Below are positions 45,548-58,277 of a stretch of 64,000 bases of DNA, piece by piece. The DNA comes from Callorhinus ursinus (Eukaryota; Chordata; Mammalia; Carnivora; Otariidae): contig NW_020313057.1 in assembly GCF_003265705.1 (NCBI RefSeq), forward strand, positions 5,063,075 through 5,127,074, written 5' to 3'. The translations under genes and the position numbers were made by a program. The notes beneath the pieces were generated by a model. The model made no database searches, was not told where the DNA came from, and saw only the letters and a list, made by a program, of their open reading frames with translations. Every line of letters begins with the position of its first letter. Within the stretch, counting starts at the first letter, position 1.

Positions 45548-48500
45548 GTATAATGGTCATGGTTTAACTTTATGCAAGCACATAGACCTTGTGGGATAGC
45601 TCTAATTAGGAATATTTGTGGGTTTTGGACTGTTTTAGCCATAGAATGAACTATTTCTTCAAGTGGAATCTTATATGGGAATCCAAAATAAACATAGAAA
45701 ATTGGAGCCAGTTTGTAGATACTATCTTTGAGTGTGAAACTGCATCTAGAATTGTCTTGACACTTCTCCCCTTCATATAGGGACCCCATTGTTTGGAAAA
45801 TAAGGTTTTAGACCAGAAATTCTTAAAGTATGCTTTGTCAATTCCTGGAGTCTTCTGAGGTGTTTTCATGAGGTCTATAAGGTTAAAACTTTTCATACCA
45901 ATATTAGGGTTCCCCCCCAAGCCCCGCCTTTTCGTTGTTCTTGACATTTGCAAAAGCAAGTGGCAATTTAGCATGAGTGGGTGCAAACTGTACTAGTAGC
46001 CTTTGTATTCTTCACTGCCATGCATTTGTAATTAAAAAGAGAGCACTACTTTCACTTAAGAATCTCCTTGATGACTCTATAAAAATTTGTGATTTTATTT
46101 CCTTTTAATCTTTGAATACACATCCTTTTAATCTGAAAAAATGGGGATTGCATATAAGGCACTTCTGCTTTCTCAAGGTTGTCTTGCGAAAAACCATTTG
46201 TGTGATTGAGTTGTAAGCTGAACTAGTTGGTTTTTTCATAGAATAGCATTTTTACTGGAAAGAAGTGATGGGCAAACTGTTAACTCACACTTGGGTATTT
46301 AGCAGATAGTTTACCAAAATGAACAAGGTGAGCCTGTCGCTTCAAGGACAGCAACAAAGTATTTATTACCAATGAACGAATGAGAGTTTTCAACAAAAGT
46401 TAGAATTTTGGAAAACTTACATCTACCACCATAAGCTTGATACCTTCCCAGTTCTTTTCTGAAGAGATTTTATTGATGGGACTTTTCTGATGAAACTTGT
46501 AATGATATTAAATAATGTAATTTTAAATACATAAAATTATGTGTGTGGAAGATCTGCATTGCTCAGTGAACCATTGTTCTAAGTGACTACGAGACAGTGT
46601 TCACAGAATCTTGCTTGAGTGTTAAAGATTCACTCAAAAATGCAAGTTAGACCAGTGGATTTTAATATAGCATGAAAAATTGATTTTGGTTCCACATTGC
46701 AGCTAACCATTAGGAAACTACCACTTGTCAAGTTTTGGGGTAGTATCAAAGAATATCTACAATTAGTGGAAAGTATATTAAAGTGCATCTCCCTTTTCTA
46801 GCTATGTATATATGTGAAGTTGGATTTTCTTCATTTACTTCATCCAAAAAACAAAACACTTGAATGCTTAAGTAGATATGAAAATCTAGCTATTTTCTAA
46901 AAAAGTACCACTGTTGGCACTAAGTTTTTTTTTTCATCTTGAAAAGTATGTAGTTATTTCCAAAAACGAGTATCAACTAATAGATTTGTTGGTATTTTTA
47001 AGTGAAATAATATTTTAAAAGTCTCTCAGTTTTTAATTTCTAGTACAGTAAATGATGATAAATGTAACCCATGTAAACAAAGTTCTTTCAGGTCCTTAAT
47101 TTTTGAGAGTATGAAGTAAAGGACACTTGAGACCCAAAGTTTGAAAACTGTTGCTTTAAGCCATTTTTTTGTCAAAGTGTAATATCATATTTTTCCCCAT
47201 AATGCTTTGACAGTCTCCTGTAGAGAACTACACAGGTTAGGTTATTTTTCAACTTTGAGCTCGTTTAGTTCTCCTTCAAATAATTTAGATGTATTTCAGT
47301 AACTCTTCATGTAATCAAGTAGGCTCGAAACTGTTTCCAAATTGGCTTACTTCTTGGAGTGATTAGGTCAATGTACAGTTTTCAGAAACTTAGCAAGTTT
47401 GAAATATGATTGAATCTTTCCCCTGCCAGATTTTCATATATTCATTCATGAGACATAAACAGAGAATGACAGAGAAATACCTTGACACTTACGCTCCATC
47501 CCTGTACCCCATTTTGAGTACTATCATGAAAATTGAAGGTGAGAAGGAACTTAGCAATTTTGTATATAGTAGCATTATTGTTCTGAGCCTGCATTAGAAG
47601 GTATCCTGTAGCGCCCCACTCAGTATTAAGAGCTCTTGCCAGTAATGACTGTATAGTAAATTCTGAGTTACCCCTCTGAGGGTCACATGGGCCACTCTTC
47701 CCTGTTGGACCCTAGTGGGTTCCTCTGGGGAGTCAGCGTCCTCATGAAAGGTATTTCTTCCATATACATTCACAAAAGTCCAAATGGCTTAAGAGGGAAA
47801 AGTAATTGGGAAACAGAAAAATCTAAGAATTCTTTGAATTCAGTAATTATGTAACAATATAGAAATCAGAGTGAAGATTTCGTTTAGGTAACTTCTGTGA
47901 GTAATGTCATTCATGGTAGTGTTTATTTATTATTTTTTTAATGTTTATTTCTGCATACATTTGATGATCATAAGAATTTATTTTTACTTAATAAAATAAG
48001 CAATGATTGTTGAACTGTCTTTCATTGACCTAAATTGTTTTGAAACAAGTTTTCATAATACTGCTTATTGAGTTGTCAATCAGCAATTGTTCCTCAGGCA
48101 GATAGATACCACCAGGGAGACTCCTTTTGCTTCCATTTCTCCCAAAAGGACAGGACTGGTTAAATCTAAGAATTAATATACATATGAAGCTTTTTTCTTT
48201 TTTAATTTTCTGAAATTTAGTAATTCTGACAGTTTTTCTACTCATCTTGTCTTTTATTTTTCTATATACTTATTGAGCCCCTACTGTGTGTTAGGCATTG
48301 ACATGCTTTACGGACTCCTGATCTGTGGAGAGTTTTGAACATTGTAGGTTTTTTTTTTTCCACCTAACTGGCCTTTGATGATTGTGAAGTGATTATTGCC
48401 TTCTCTGTCTTCATAAAATTTATTTAGGTAGAATATGCAAAGTACTTACGTATTTCAAAGGGCAATGTTCTAGTTACTGAAATACATTTTATTTTTCGTG

Positions 48501-50019
48501 TTTTCTGCTTTATGGTGAAACATAAGCCATTGTTGGCCATTTAAAGTGTTCCTTAATATTTTCAAAAATGTTGATTTGAGAGTTTGTGTGTGTGAACTTT
48601 TCTAGTATTAACCTATTTTATTTTCTGAGTACATGACTTTGGGATTTCTATTTATTAGGTCCAGAATTTTTCAATGTTGCCTATGGGTGAATTGATTATA
48701 GGAAATTTATTGTATTTTCTCCTTTCTCTTTGTTATTTTAATTAGCTATGATAAACTTTACTGTTATAAAATGTAAGCTTTAATAACATTTATTATACTC
48801 TTTACAAGCAGAAGAAAATTTTAAATTGATTTTACTCTCTTGACTAATGTTGATGTAAAATTTTGATCTTGGTGAATACTTGCAATGTGAGTTAGTGTCC
48901 CAGGTTTGAATCTAATCAGTGTTAGTTGTGCCATTTCCTCAAAAGATTTAACCAAATGGGAGGTATTTCAGTTCATTCTGTCTATAGCAAGAGTAGAAAT
49001 CCTTGATCGATCTGGAAACTCTGTGGATCTTTTATGTGCATCTGATAATCAAGAGATTATCAGATTAAGGATTAGGATTAATGATAAAATAATCATTACA
49101 TTACATGTGAACCTATGGAAGGACAGTATTTGAAATCCTCAAAAGTATATTTAAAGGTAGTTTATTCCTTTTTGAAGTATAACTTGTTATTTTTCTTAAA
49201 CCAAATATACTGAAAAGCTTTAACATTTTAAAGTATACATGCCTGTTTTAAAAATACCAGTTACTCATATTTTTGCTTTCCAGTGGCTTCTTAGAACACA
49301 TACCTCTCTCAGCTTTTCTTTACATTTATATATCAGACATAGTGATGAAATATTGAACACTTCTTTGTTACTACAGTATAGAATGGTAGATTGCTACACT
49401 AGATAACAGTTGTGGGTATTTATTGCAGTCCTGTGATGTGGTTTCTTTAAGTTGACAAATCTGATTGTTGACACTAAACTAAACCTTTTTAGTCAATGCT
49501 GAGGCACTTATTTTTACATGTTCCTGAGAATAATATATACCTTTCTCTCATTTCTAGTTTATCTTTGTTCTTTTTTGATTATCCTTATTAGCATTAATAA
49601 TTTTCTTGGTTCCTGGTAACTATTCTTGCTACTTTCTAATTCTGTCAGAATATTTTTCAATATTAATGTTGGTTTACCTGACTTCATTGAGCTCAGAGGC
49701 ATTAATTGCCATTTCATATAGTTATTTGCCAAATAATTCATGGCAGGTCTTCAGTCCACCCGCTTGGCTTTCTGTTTCTAACTCCAGGTTGCAATTTAAA
49801 AGTTTATGAGACATGTATTTTGAGATCTAAAAGGAGAGAAGACTTTAAGCTTTCATGATCTTTTAGTTTGGCATATGCTTACAATACTAGTGTTCTAAAA
49901 CCATTTTGAAGTGTTTAGGAACAAGTAGAAGTCCTTTGTAGCGTGCGTGGGTTCTGCTTTCATTAGCTAAATTTATATATATATTTTTTAAGGAAAAAAG
50001 TTTGCTTTTTCTCCTTTAG
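45548..50019 (+). other. UPF2: Intron 7 of UPF2, hAT transposon fossil, no gene seen
   Basis: The donor is GTATAA and the acceptor a T-rich tract ending CTCCTTTAG at 50019. The only recognisable element is the hAT-type transposon relic at 45805-47165. The stretch 47170-50019 is AT-rich with no gene or SINE; it is the longest SINE-free stretch of any intron here. Confidence 0.85.
45805..47165 (+). mobile_element. hAT-type DNA transposon fossil with transposase remnants
   Basis: Starts near CAGAAATTCTTAAAGTATGC and ends near GACCCAAAGTTTGAAAACTG, imperfect inverted ends of the CAGTGGTTCTCAAA class. In broken plus-strand frames one reads NKVSLSLQGQQQSIYY (about 46322-46370) and KLPLVKFWGSIKE followed by a degraded LPF-TTYLCE-like region (about 46714-46840), which resemble the transposase body and C-terminal dimerisation region of hAT elements. 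Stops and frameshifts interrupt it throughout. No TSD was confirmed. Confidence 0.75.
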
Positions 50020-50105
50020 GCAGCAATGGATTTTTGCATGAACATGAATACAAAAGCGAATAGGAAGAAGTTGGTACGGGCACTCTTTATAGTTCCCAGA
50101 CAAAG
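50020..50105 (+). CDS. UPF2: UPF2 coding exon 8 (residues 586-613, within MIF4G-2)
   Basis: The exon reads AAMDFCMNMNTKANRKKLVR then ALFIVPRQ and two bases (AG) of the next codon, which should be Arg. It is part of the second MIF4G domain. The acceptor is TTCTCCTTTAG|GCAGC and the donor AAAG|GTAGGT. It is the last coding exon recognised. The family sequence next continues with LDLLPFYARL; I looked for it in all frames downstream to 64000 and did not find it, so the following exon probably lies outside the window. At 86 nt, skipping would shift the frame. It is too short to stand out as an ORF. Confidence 0.93.
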
Positions 50106-51879
50106 GTAGGTACTAAAAAACAGAAAGTAATTTGTTAGTGCTTTTACTCTGTAGTGATGATTGTAAGATAAATGTTCTTGTTCAATTATCTCTTTAAAAA
50201 ATATTTCTTGTCAACAGACATTATTATTTATAGCATATTTTCTAGAACTTGTTTCTCGATTTCTTTTCTTTTGTTCATTAGCTCTAGTGGACATATTTCT
50301 TCTGATGCTTACCTAATTATTTGAAGAGAAAATGTTTGAGAATAATAGTAACTTAAGAATAGTAATAACTTAATCATTTCTAGAAGCAGTTGGTTTATAC
50401 TTTTGCCCCTGAGGAGAAAAAAATAACAAAAGGTCTGTAAGTTTTTTGGAGAGTTTTTATTTTGTATAAAGATCAGACTAATTGAGTGTATCTAATTTTT
50501 ACAGTTGTATTTAAATGAAAAGTTCCATGTTTTTGTGATTACGATAGTTTAGAATTGAAAGTTACATTAGTGATTGTGTTGCTAGTAATTCAAGAAGCAT
50601 ATTTAGTTGCATAATGCTTTTAGAGAATAATAATGTTGTAAATTACACTAAATTAATGGTCCTGAAATATGGAGGACCACTCAGACTATTGACCTTAGGA
50701 AACTGGAAGAGATGCCTTTCTGTTTATTCAACAATGAATAACTAAATAATTTTGTTAACTGTTATGATGATTACATACCACATAGCTAACGTAGATACTT
50801 TCCCCAGAAAGTAAGGGTTCTGAGGGATTTCACTAAAGGTTTCTTAAGCAAAGTTTTTATTAGGTACATTCATTGGTACAGGCCCATAATATCTTGATGG
50901 AAGATTTTTCAGTGAAACCAAATCACGACTTTTTTTTCTTTCATACTGGTTTTTAACTCCTGTCAACATCATTAATATGAGCATTTGACTTTTAATTTTA
51001 GTGGGGCAAGAGAGATGGAATGTATTAAGCATTATCTAGTTAAGGAAGTCATGTACATGAATATTTTTATAATATGCATTTCATCAAATCTAAGGTGCCA
51101 TCAGTTAGGTGCACCATTATCTTATGTAAGACTAAGAAAAAAAAATATTACCAGTTATTGTTAAGGCATTAATTGTGAGACACAACCCACTTTCATGTAT
51201 TTGTAAGTAGGAAAAAGTGTATGCCTCGAATTGATCAGAATTCAGATACTTTTCCCTCAGTATCTTGGACTGATTTTTTTTCAGGTCATTCTTTTCTTAC
51301 ACAGCGGAATATTTATTTTCAGGTTTTTTTTCAGCTCTTTATTTGAATGAAGAAACAGGTATTAACAACTCTTTGAACTTAATATAACACAGAAAATCCA
51401 AAGTTAGCAAAAATAAAAGACTTTGTTTACAATAGAAATCATGCAGTGATGTTTAAATAGTTTGCTTATAAAAGAGCATCATGTCTCCCTACATCCCTAT
51501 TCCGATGTTCCACCACACCCTTCCCCTCCACCGTCCCCCCTCAAAAACTACATATTATTATTTGGTCTTTGCTAGTTGTATCCTTTATAACTCAGTTTAT
51601 CTGCTTAGCTCAGGAAATAGCTGCAAATTAGATGTACTTGGAATCTGCTAGAAATGTAGACTTAAGGGTAGTAGGAAGTGACAATTTATGGTCTGAGAGG
51701 AGAGGGAAAAAGTCAAGAGACAAGTACTTGAAGTGTATAGCATGCTAGAGCCATGACGAAGAGACCTATATGCAGTCTTATATACCTGAAATGTATAAAT
51801 TCAGTCATTTAGGTTTTTTTTATAATACACCTGAGTGATCAGGAAAGATTAAATTATGTTCTAAAATTTATTCATTTAT

Positions 51880-52150
51880 TACTAGACTCTTGTATTCGCA
51901 CAGCTTACAGTTTAGAAAAGAAGACAAAGACTTCTAAGTGTAGTTACCAAGAAGAATCACAGCATGCTTTGAAGTATATAGCAAGTGGAATTGATTGATT
52001 TAGTCTGGGGAGTTCGAGAAGGCTGCCTGGAACAAGGGTCATTTAATGTGAGTCTTGAGAAAGGAATTAGGCTAGGGATGGCTGGGGAAAGGGAATGTAG
52101 AGAGAGCATTCTTCTGGAGGCAGCTGAGTGCACAAAGAGCTAGAGACAAG
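51880..52150 (+). repeat. Ancient interspersed repeat, same family as 1435-1900 and 63614-64000
   Basis: CACAGCTTACAGTTTAG, GTCTGGGGAGTTCGAGAAGG, CTGCCTGGAACAAGGGTCAT and GTGAGTCTTGAGAAAGGAAT match the later part of that family. Confidence 0.5.
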
Positions 52151-52289
52151 AAAAGTGTTGCAAAAACTGCTTTCTTGTTTCCCTGGACGTTGTCCTCTAT
52201 ACTAAGCTGCACGGAGGAGGCCATGATTACTTCTTTATCTCATCGGACAGGTAGAAGGTGATAAAATTATGTAACATGGTATTTAATGC

Positions 52290-52640
52290 CTTTTCTTATC
52301 TAGCCCCCTTTCAGCTATAGTCAGAATTCTATCTACTCTTCCTCTTGCAAAATCCTGATTTCTTGAATACCCTTTGCTCTCTGCTTCCAAGCCTCTGTTT
52401 TCTAATCTGTCTGGGATATTCTTTATTTTTCCACTAAAAATCTCTGGCTCACCCTTTAAACCTTAGCCTAGGAACTGTCTTCCCTGAACAGCCGTCTTCA
52501 TTTCCGTTATGTGCCTATAGGTTCTCTTATAGCACTTTCAACATAACGTCTTCATACGAAGATTCAGGCACATATCCCAGTATTGCTTTGCCACCTGTAT
52601 CCCTACCACAAACTTTAAAAACTATGGGCTCTTTAAAAAG
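52290..52640 (+). repeat. L2-like fragment
   Basis: CTAGCCCCCTTTCAGCTATA, CTTTGCTCTCTGCTTCC, CTGGGATATTCTTTATTTTT and CTTCCCTGAACAGCCGTC are in L2 order. Confidence 0.5.
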
Positions 52641-52650
52641 GAGTTCTTGG

Positions 52651-52748
52651 AGCACCTGGCTGGCTCAGTGAATAGAGCATGTGACTCTTGATCTTGGATT
52701 GTAGGTTCGAGCCCCACGTTAGGTGTAGAGATTACTTAAAAAATAAAA
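52651..52748 (+). mobile_element. Short older SINEC, plus strand
   Basis: AGCACCTGGCTGGCTCAGTG head, GGTTCGAGCCCCACGTTAGG (B-box-like) and GTAGAGATTACTTAAAAAAT tail. Target duplication AAGGAGTTCTTGG (52638-52650) and AAGAGAGTTATGG (52749-52761). Confidence 0.9.
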
Positions 52749-53433
52749 AAGAGAGTTATGGATCTTTTCATTTTTTACATTTTCCACAGCAAGTATAGTT
52801 CTTGTAAGTGCTTGAAAATATTTGATGAATTGATGTTGGTCATATGCAAATCTAAAACATTTATAAGGCTCAAAACCCAGAAGTATCGAACATTGTGTGC
52901 TGAAAAGTATCCTTTCCATCCTTGTCTCCTTTTACCCAATTTCCACTTTTTCCATTTGGAAACCACTGTCTTGATTCTTGTATATCCTTCTAAGTTTCTT
53001 TTTCATGTACAAGAAAATGTATTTATAAATTCTTATATTTACTGTTTTTTATATACAAGGGCAACTTACTGTACCCGTCATTCTGAATGTTACTGTTTTC
53101 ATTAATGGTATATCTTGGAGAGGTTTCATATCAATATATAAAGATTTCCCTTGTTTTAAAGCTGCAGTGTTCTATTTATGGATGTACTATATTTAACCAT
53201 TTTGGACATTCCAGTCTTTGCCATTGCAGACAACGCTGTGTTTGTACTTCCCTTTTCTTTTTTTCTCCTCTTGAGTGTGTCAGCTAGTGGTTTATCCGTT
53301 TTTGTTTTTCCTTTACCAAAAAACCAGCTTCCAAATTATAATTTATTCTACCGTTTTACAATTTTTTTACTCATTATTTTTGTCTTTTGATTTTTACCAA
53401 TTTCTTCTATCTTGGTTTCTTTCATTCACTTTT

Positions 53434-54093
53434 TTAAAAATTTTTTATTGTTATGTTAGTCACCATACATTACATCATAACTATAGTTTTTGATGTAGTG
53501 TTCCATGATTCATTGTTTGTGCATAACACCCATTGATCCATGCAGAACATGCCCTCTTTAGTACCCATCACATAGGACCCTCAGTTTGTTTTTCAGAGTC
53601 CATCGTCTCTCATGGTTTGTCTCCCCCTCTGATTTCCCCCCCTTCATTCTTCCCCTCCTGCTATCTTCTTCTTTTTTTTTTTTTTTTAACAAATATTGTA
53701 TTATTTGTTTCAGAGGTATAGATCTGTGATTCAACAGTCTTGCACAATTCACAGTGCTCACCATAGCACATACCCTCCCCAATGTCTATCACCCAGCCAC
53801 CCCATCCCTCCCACCCCCCTCCATTCCAGCAACCCTCAGTTTGTTTCCTGAGATTAAGAATTCCTCCTATCAGTGAGGTCATATGATACATGTCTTTCTC
53901 TGATTGACTTATTTCGCTCAGCATAACACCCTCCAGTTCTATCCACGTCGTTGCAAATGGCAAGATCTCATTCCTTTTGATGGCTGCATAATATTCCATT
54001 GTGTATATATACCACATCTTTATCCATTCATCTGTCGATGGACATCTTGGCTCTTTCCACAGTTTGGCTATTGTAGACATTGCTGCTATAAAC
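53434..54093 (-). mobile_element. LINE-1, minus strand, 5'-truncated, relatively young
   Basis: The carnivore LINE-1 3' UTR is followed on the minus strand by the ORF2 C-terminus, readable as KMWYIYTMEYYAAIKRNEIL and ATTWIELEGVMLSEISQSEK (open frame 53661-54107). An internal T run at 53671-53688 lies within the 3' UTR. Target duplication TTTCTTTCATTCACTTTT (53416-53433) and TTTCTTTCATTCATTTT (54094-54110). About 0.66 kb of a full element of roughly 6-7 kb, so it cannot move itself. Confidence 0.93.
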
Positions 54094-54439
54094 TTTCTTT
54101 CATTCATTTTGTTACTTCTTTGGCATTTAATTTGTCCTCTGAGAATGGTCTTAGCTATATCTTGTAATTCCTACACGTAGTGATTTCTATTTTTATGTTT
54201 TTTAGAAAATCTCCAATTTTAGTTTATATTACCGTTTTGTTCCCTAGGGAGGTATCTGAGAGAGGTTTGAAACTTCCATGTAGTGAGACTTTTTTGTTTT
54301 GTTTTGTTGTCTGACTTGGTTAATAATTTGTATTTTTACCTCGCTATGAATAGAAAATACACTCTATTCTTTTTAGAATTTTTTTTGAAATTTTCCTTAT
54401 GCCCGTAGTTTTCGTGAACATTCTACGAGCATTTTTTTT

Positions 54440-54625
54440 TTAAAGATTCATTTATTTTAGAGAGTGAGCATGTGGGGGTGGGGCGGGGCAGAGGGGGAGA
54501 ATCTTCAAGCAGACTCTTTGTTGAACAGGGAGCCCGATGCGGGGCTCCATCCCATGACCCTTGAGGTCATGACCCGAGCCAAAACCAAGAGTCGGACACT
54601 TAACTGACTAGGGCACCCCACACAC
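54440..54625 (-). mobile_element. SINEC, minus strand, older
   Basis: Ends ACTAGGGCACCCC with a degraded head. Likely target duplication GAGCATTTTTTTT (54427) and CAAGCATTTTTTTT (54625 onwards). Confidence 0.88.
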
Positions 54626-55135
54626 AAGCATTTTTTTTAAAAAGGTTACATTCTTTGTTTTTATGGTAAGTTAAATGTATTGATCAGGGAAATTTACAGT
54701 ATTAAATAACTTTTATTAAGTTTGTCCATTTTCTTGACTTTTTTTTCTGTACTCAGGGTTTCTGGACTTAGAGAGGTGAATTAAAGACTACTGTTGATGG
54801 GTGTTGTTTTCCTAATAACTACTATGATTTCACCTTTTCGAATGTTGTTGTGTTATTTGATATGAAGATAAAACTTACACCTCACTATTATCACTATTAT
54901 CACTATAAAGTGTTATTCTTTGTCTTAATGCTTTTTTGGCTTGATACTACTTTATCTGGTATTAAGATTACAATTTCTAATTTCTTTTTCTAGTATGCTT
55001 TTGACCTTCTGTATTCAGCCTTTCAGAATCACTTTATTTTAGTTGAGTCTCCTGTATATTCTGGAATTGCATTTTACTTTGACATCTGTTCTGAAAATAT
55101 GTTTCTTATCATTAAGTTAGGCTATTTACATTTTT

Positions 55136-55306
55136 TTTTTTATTTGAGAGAGAGCATGAGCAGGGGTGGGGTGGGGGGAAGGGACAGAGGGTGAGGGAGA
55201 AGCAGACTCCCCACTGAGCAGGGAGCCCAGTGTGGGACTCAATCCCAGGACCTTGGGATCATGGCCTGAGCCGAAGGCAGACGCTTAACTGAGCCACCCA
55301 GGCGCC
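55136..55306 (-). mobile_element. SINEC, minus strand
   Basis: Ends GAGCCACCCAGGCGCC. Target duplication CTATTTACATTTTT at 55122-55135 and 55307-55320. Confidence 0.95.
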
Positions 55307-55393
55307 CTATTTACATTTTTGATAAGACAGATAAGATTGGTCCACGTTCTGTTATATTATTTGTCTTTTTGGTTTAATTTTTAAAAAATCTTT

Positions 55394-55598
55394 TTTTTTT
55401 AACAATTTTTAAAGATTTTATTTATTTATTTGACAGGGAGAGACACAGTGAGAGAGGAAACACAAGCAGGGGGAGTGGGAGAGGGAGAAGCAGGTTCCCT
55501 GCTGAGCAGGGAGCCCGATGGGGGCTCGATCCCAGGACCCTGGGATCATGACCTGAGCCGAAGGCAGACGCTTAACCCACTGAGCCACTCAGGTGCCC
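55394..55598 (-). mobile_element. SINEC, minus strand
   Basis: Ends GAGCCACTCAGGTGCCCC. Probable target duplication AAAAAATCTTT / AAAAAGTCTTT. Confidence 0.93.
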
Positions 55599-56707
55599 CT
55601 AAAAAGTCTTTCATTATGTAATCTGTATTGTTTTATTTGCTGTACATATGTGGGTATATGTATTTTCTGATTGAGGAAGGTTTGTATTTTTATTTTAGTA
55701 GTTACCTTCATAATTGTAGGTTTACTTCATGGTCCTTTATTTAGACAGTCTTTGTTGTTCCTACCACAAGTGATGATGAAATTAGCTTGTGTTCTCTTCC
55801 TTTCATCTTCCTCTCCTTACCCACCTAGTATTGGTCTGTAATGTTATCTTCCTTAACATTTTCCTTTTTCAGTATTAAGTGTGCTTAGACTTGTGTCCTT
55901 TGGTTTGTCAGCTTTTGGGGTGACTTTACTTGCAGTGCTATAGGCAGGGAAGCAGCAAACTTACCTGACTTCCCCTCTTCTTTTCCATCCACCCTCCTCT
56001 TGTTTTGTCTCCATGCTGGTAGCACATCCTAATTTGTCACTCTAACCCCCTCGTTTGTTTTATATTCTACAGTCTAAATACTCCATGCTCTCCGCCAGCC
56101 CTGTTTCTCTTGTTTCCTCCGTTATCTCTTGGTTTGCTGAAGTTCATCTTCTAATAATTTTCTCAAGAAGAGTTCTTGGGAAAAAATATCCCTTGAGATC
56201 TTGTACATTCAGAGTGATGTGTCTGTGGATTTGTTTCTTGAAGGACGGTTTAGCTAGTTGTAGTATTCATGGCTCATACCCTTTCCCTTAAATACCTTAT
56301 AGGTGTTACCCCAGCGTCATCTGGCATTTGGTATTACTGTGGAGAAGCTGGAGGCCAGCCTACCTTTTTTCTTTTTCTCCTTTGTTAATTGACATGGTCA
56401 TTCATATGGCTACCCAAGTAACTCTTTCTCCTAGTAAATCCAGTGGCTTTACTAGGATGGAGATGCCTTGGTGTTGTTGATCATTCTCCATGGGTCATTC
56501 CCCATGCCCTTTCAGTGTTCAAATTGAATACTTCAGGGAAGTTTTCTTGATTTTCATCTTTAAGTATATTTAGATAATTGTTCTGTTCTCTTGTTTTGGT
56601 TTTCTTTTTAAGGTACTTCAGTTATGTACATGTTGAATCTCCTTTGCTTATTTCCAGCTACATCTTCTCACTAATCACTTTTTTCAGTGTCTTTTTTTAT
56701 CCTCTGC

Positions 56708-56797
56708 CAAAGTCCTGGGATCGAGCCCCACGTCAGGCTCCCCCCCACTTGTGCTCTCTGTATCTGTCTGTCAAATAAATAAATAGAATCTTTAAAA
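56708..56797 (+). mobile_element. 5'-truncated SINEC, plus strand
   Basis: Only the 3' half is present: GTCCTGGGATCGAGCCCCAC, a short TC-poor middle and CAAATAAATAAATAGAATCT. Confidence 0.88.
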
Positions 56798-57940
56798 AAT
56801 TTTATTTCTCTAGTAAGTTATCTTACTGAAAACAATAAAAGGTATTAAGTATGGTTTGGCTGATAGAGGGCAGTCTTTTCAGCAATGGAATTTACAAGTA
56901 GCATTGACTGTTAACTCTACTGCATTTCTGTATTTTATACGCATTTCAGATGAGCTGAGTTATAGAAAAATAGCTAATTTATATAAGTACAGATGTCTCA
57001 TTTGTCTGCTTTTCTAGTGTAAAGAGTACTCTTTACTCTCTTCTAATGATTTCAGTGTTTGGCTAAAATTTTCTTTTTTATGTTCCTGAGGGACTTGGAA
57101 AGGCAAAGACTCTATTTACATATCTTTAAAATGGTATATTAGAGTCTCGGACTAGGTTGATGTTTCCTGGTTGACTGTGTATTTTTATTGGCTGGAAAAA
57201 CCTTTAATTTTGAAGAGCTTTTGTTGTTGTTGTTCTTAACCGCTGGGGCATCTTTCTACCTTACCTGCAATATTTGGCTTGTCCTAAGGATTATAGCTTG
57301 GTTCCTAGGGAGGCCAGAGTAAAAAGATAATAGTCAAGTGCCATTAAGTCTCCTCTCATTCTGTTTTTCATTCCCTTTCTTCTCTCATGGACTCACAAAC
57401 CCTTCTCCATCTTTTATTCATTTTACTCATTCCATCTTGAATAAAAGAGATGACTGATCGCCTTTAAGGGGAGCGGGGAGGAAGAGGGAACAAAGCAGGT
57501 TGGTTCTAGAGTGAGTATGCTAGAATATTCTTCTGGGTAGGCAGTTATTAGGGTATTAGGAGTAGCCACTTATTTGAGCTCTCTGGACTTAGGGACAAGC
57601 TGGGACACTTTGAGAGAGGGGGCAAGGAGATTCTTAACACCTTCTTTTAGCTCTTGCTCTTACCTACCCTCAGTGGTCTGCCGTGCCCATGTAGACTCTG
57701 TGGGACCCCTTTGGTAAGGTGCATCTTTCTTTTTGTGTGGCATTTTCTCTCCCCCACCCTCCCCAAAGGACAGGAATCCTTTTGAGCATCTGTATAGTCA
57801 GGATTCTTTACTATGGCCAGGATTCCCTCCTTCATCCAGCCCATCCTGCCTGAGCTGACCAAATAATGTGACCAAAATCAGAATGAATTATTTGTTGTTT
57901 GAGTGCCTATGACTGTGAGGGCTCAAGGGTTTTATGTATA

Positions 57941-58274
57941 CACTGGGCCCTTGAACAACATGGGGGCTAGGGACACCAACCTTCTGCACAAAAACTCATG
58001 TGTAACTTTTGACTCCCGCAGAACTTAACTAAAAGCCTACAGTTGACCAGAAGCGTTACTGGTAACATAAATAGTTTATTAACACATATTTTGTGTGTTA
58101 CATGTGTTATATACTGTTTTCTTACAATAAAGTAAGGTAGAGAAAAGAAAATATTATTAAAATCATAAGGAAGAGAAAAATAACATTTACAGTATTATAC
58201 TGTATTTATTGGGGGGGGGAAATCCACATTTAAGTGGACCTGCACAGTTCAAACTTGTGTTCAGGGGTCAACTG
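57941..58274 (+). mobile_element. Tigger-type non-autonomous element (MER2-like)
   Basis: Starts CACTGGGCCCTTGAACAACA and ends TTCAGGGGTCAACTG; the ends are inverted repeats and both sides show the TA expected of Tc1/mariner-Tigger insertion. The body phrases CTAAAAGCCTACAGTTGACC and TGTTTTCTTACAATAAAGTA match MER2 as I remember it. About 334 bp, non-coding. Confidence 0.85.
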
Positions 58275-58277
58275 TAT

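Larger units (their letters stand above)
52765..56580 (-). mobile_element. Ancient LINE-1 block, minus strand, with insertions
   Basis: Antisense old LINE-1 phrases occur on both sides of the young LINE-1 (for example TCTATTTATGGATGTACTAT; TTTAACCATTTTGGACATTC; TTGATACTACTTTATCTGGT; TCTGGCATTTGGTATTACTG). It is broken by the young LINE-1 at 53434 and SINEs at 54440, 55136 and 55394. Limits and copy number are uncertain. Confidence 0.5.

Noticed and set aside
52651..52748. Possible functional tRNA gene (B-box-like GGTTCGAGCCCCAC)
   Set aside because: It has a SINE tail and a target-site duplication and no cloverleaf that I could complete; it is a tRNA-derived SINE.
53661..54107. 148-codon minus-strand frame as a gene
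   Set aside because: It is the tail of LINE-1 ORF2 running into the 3' UTR of a 5'-truncated copy.
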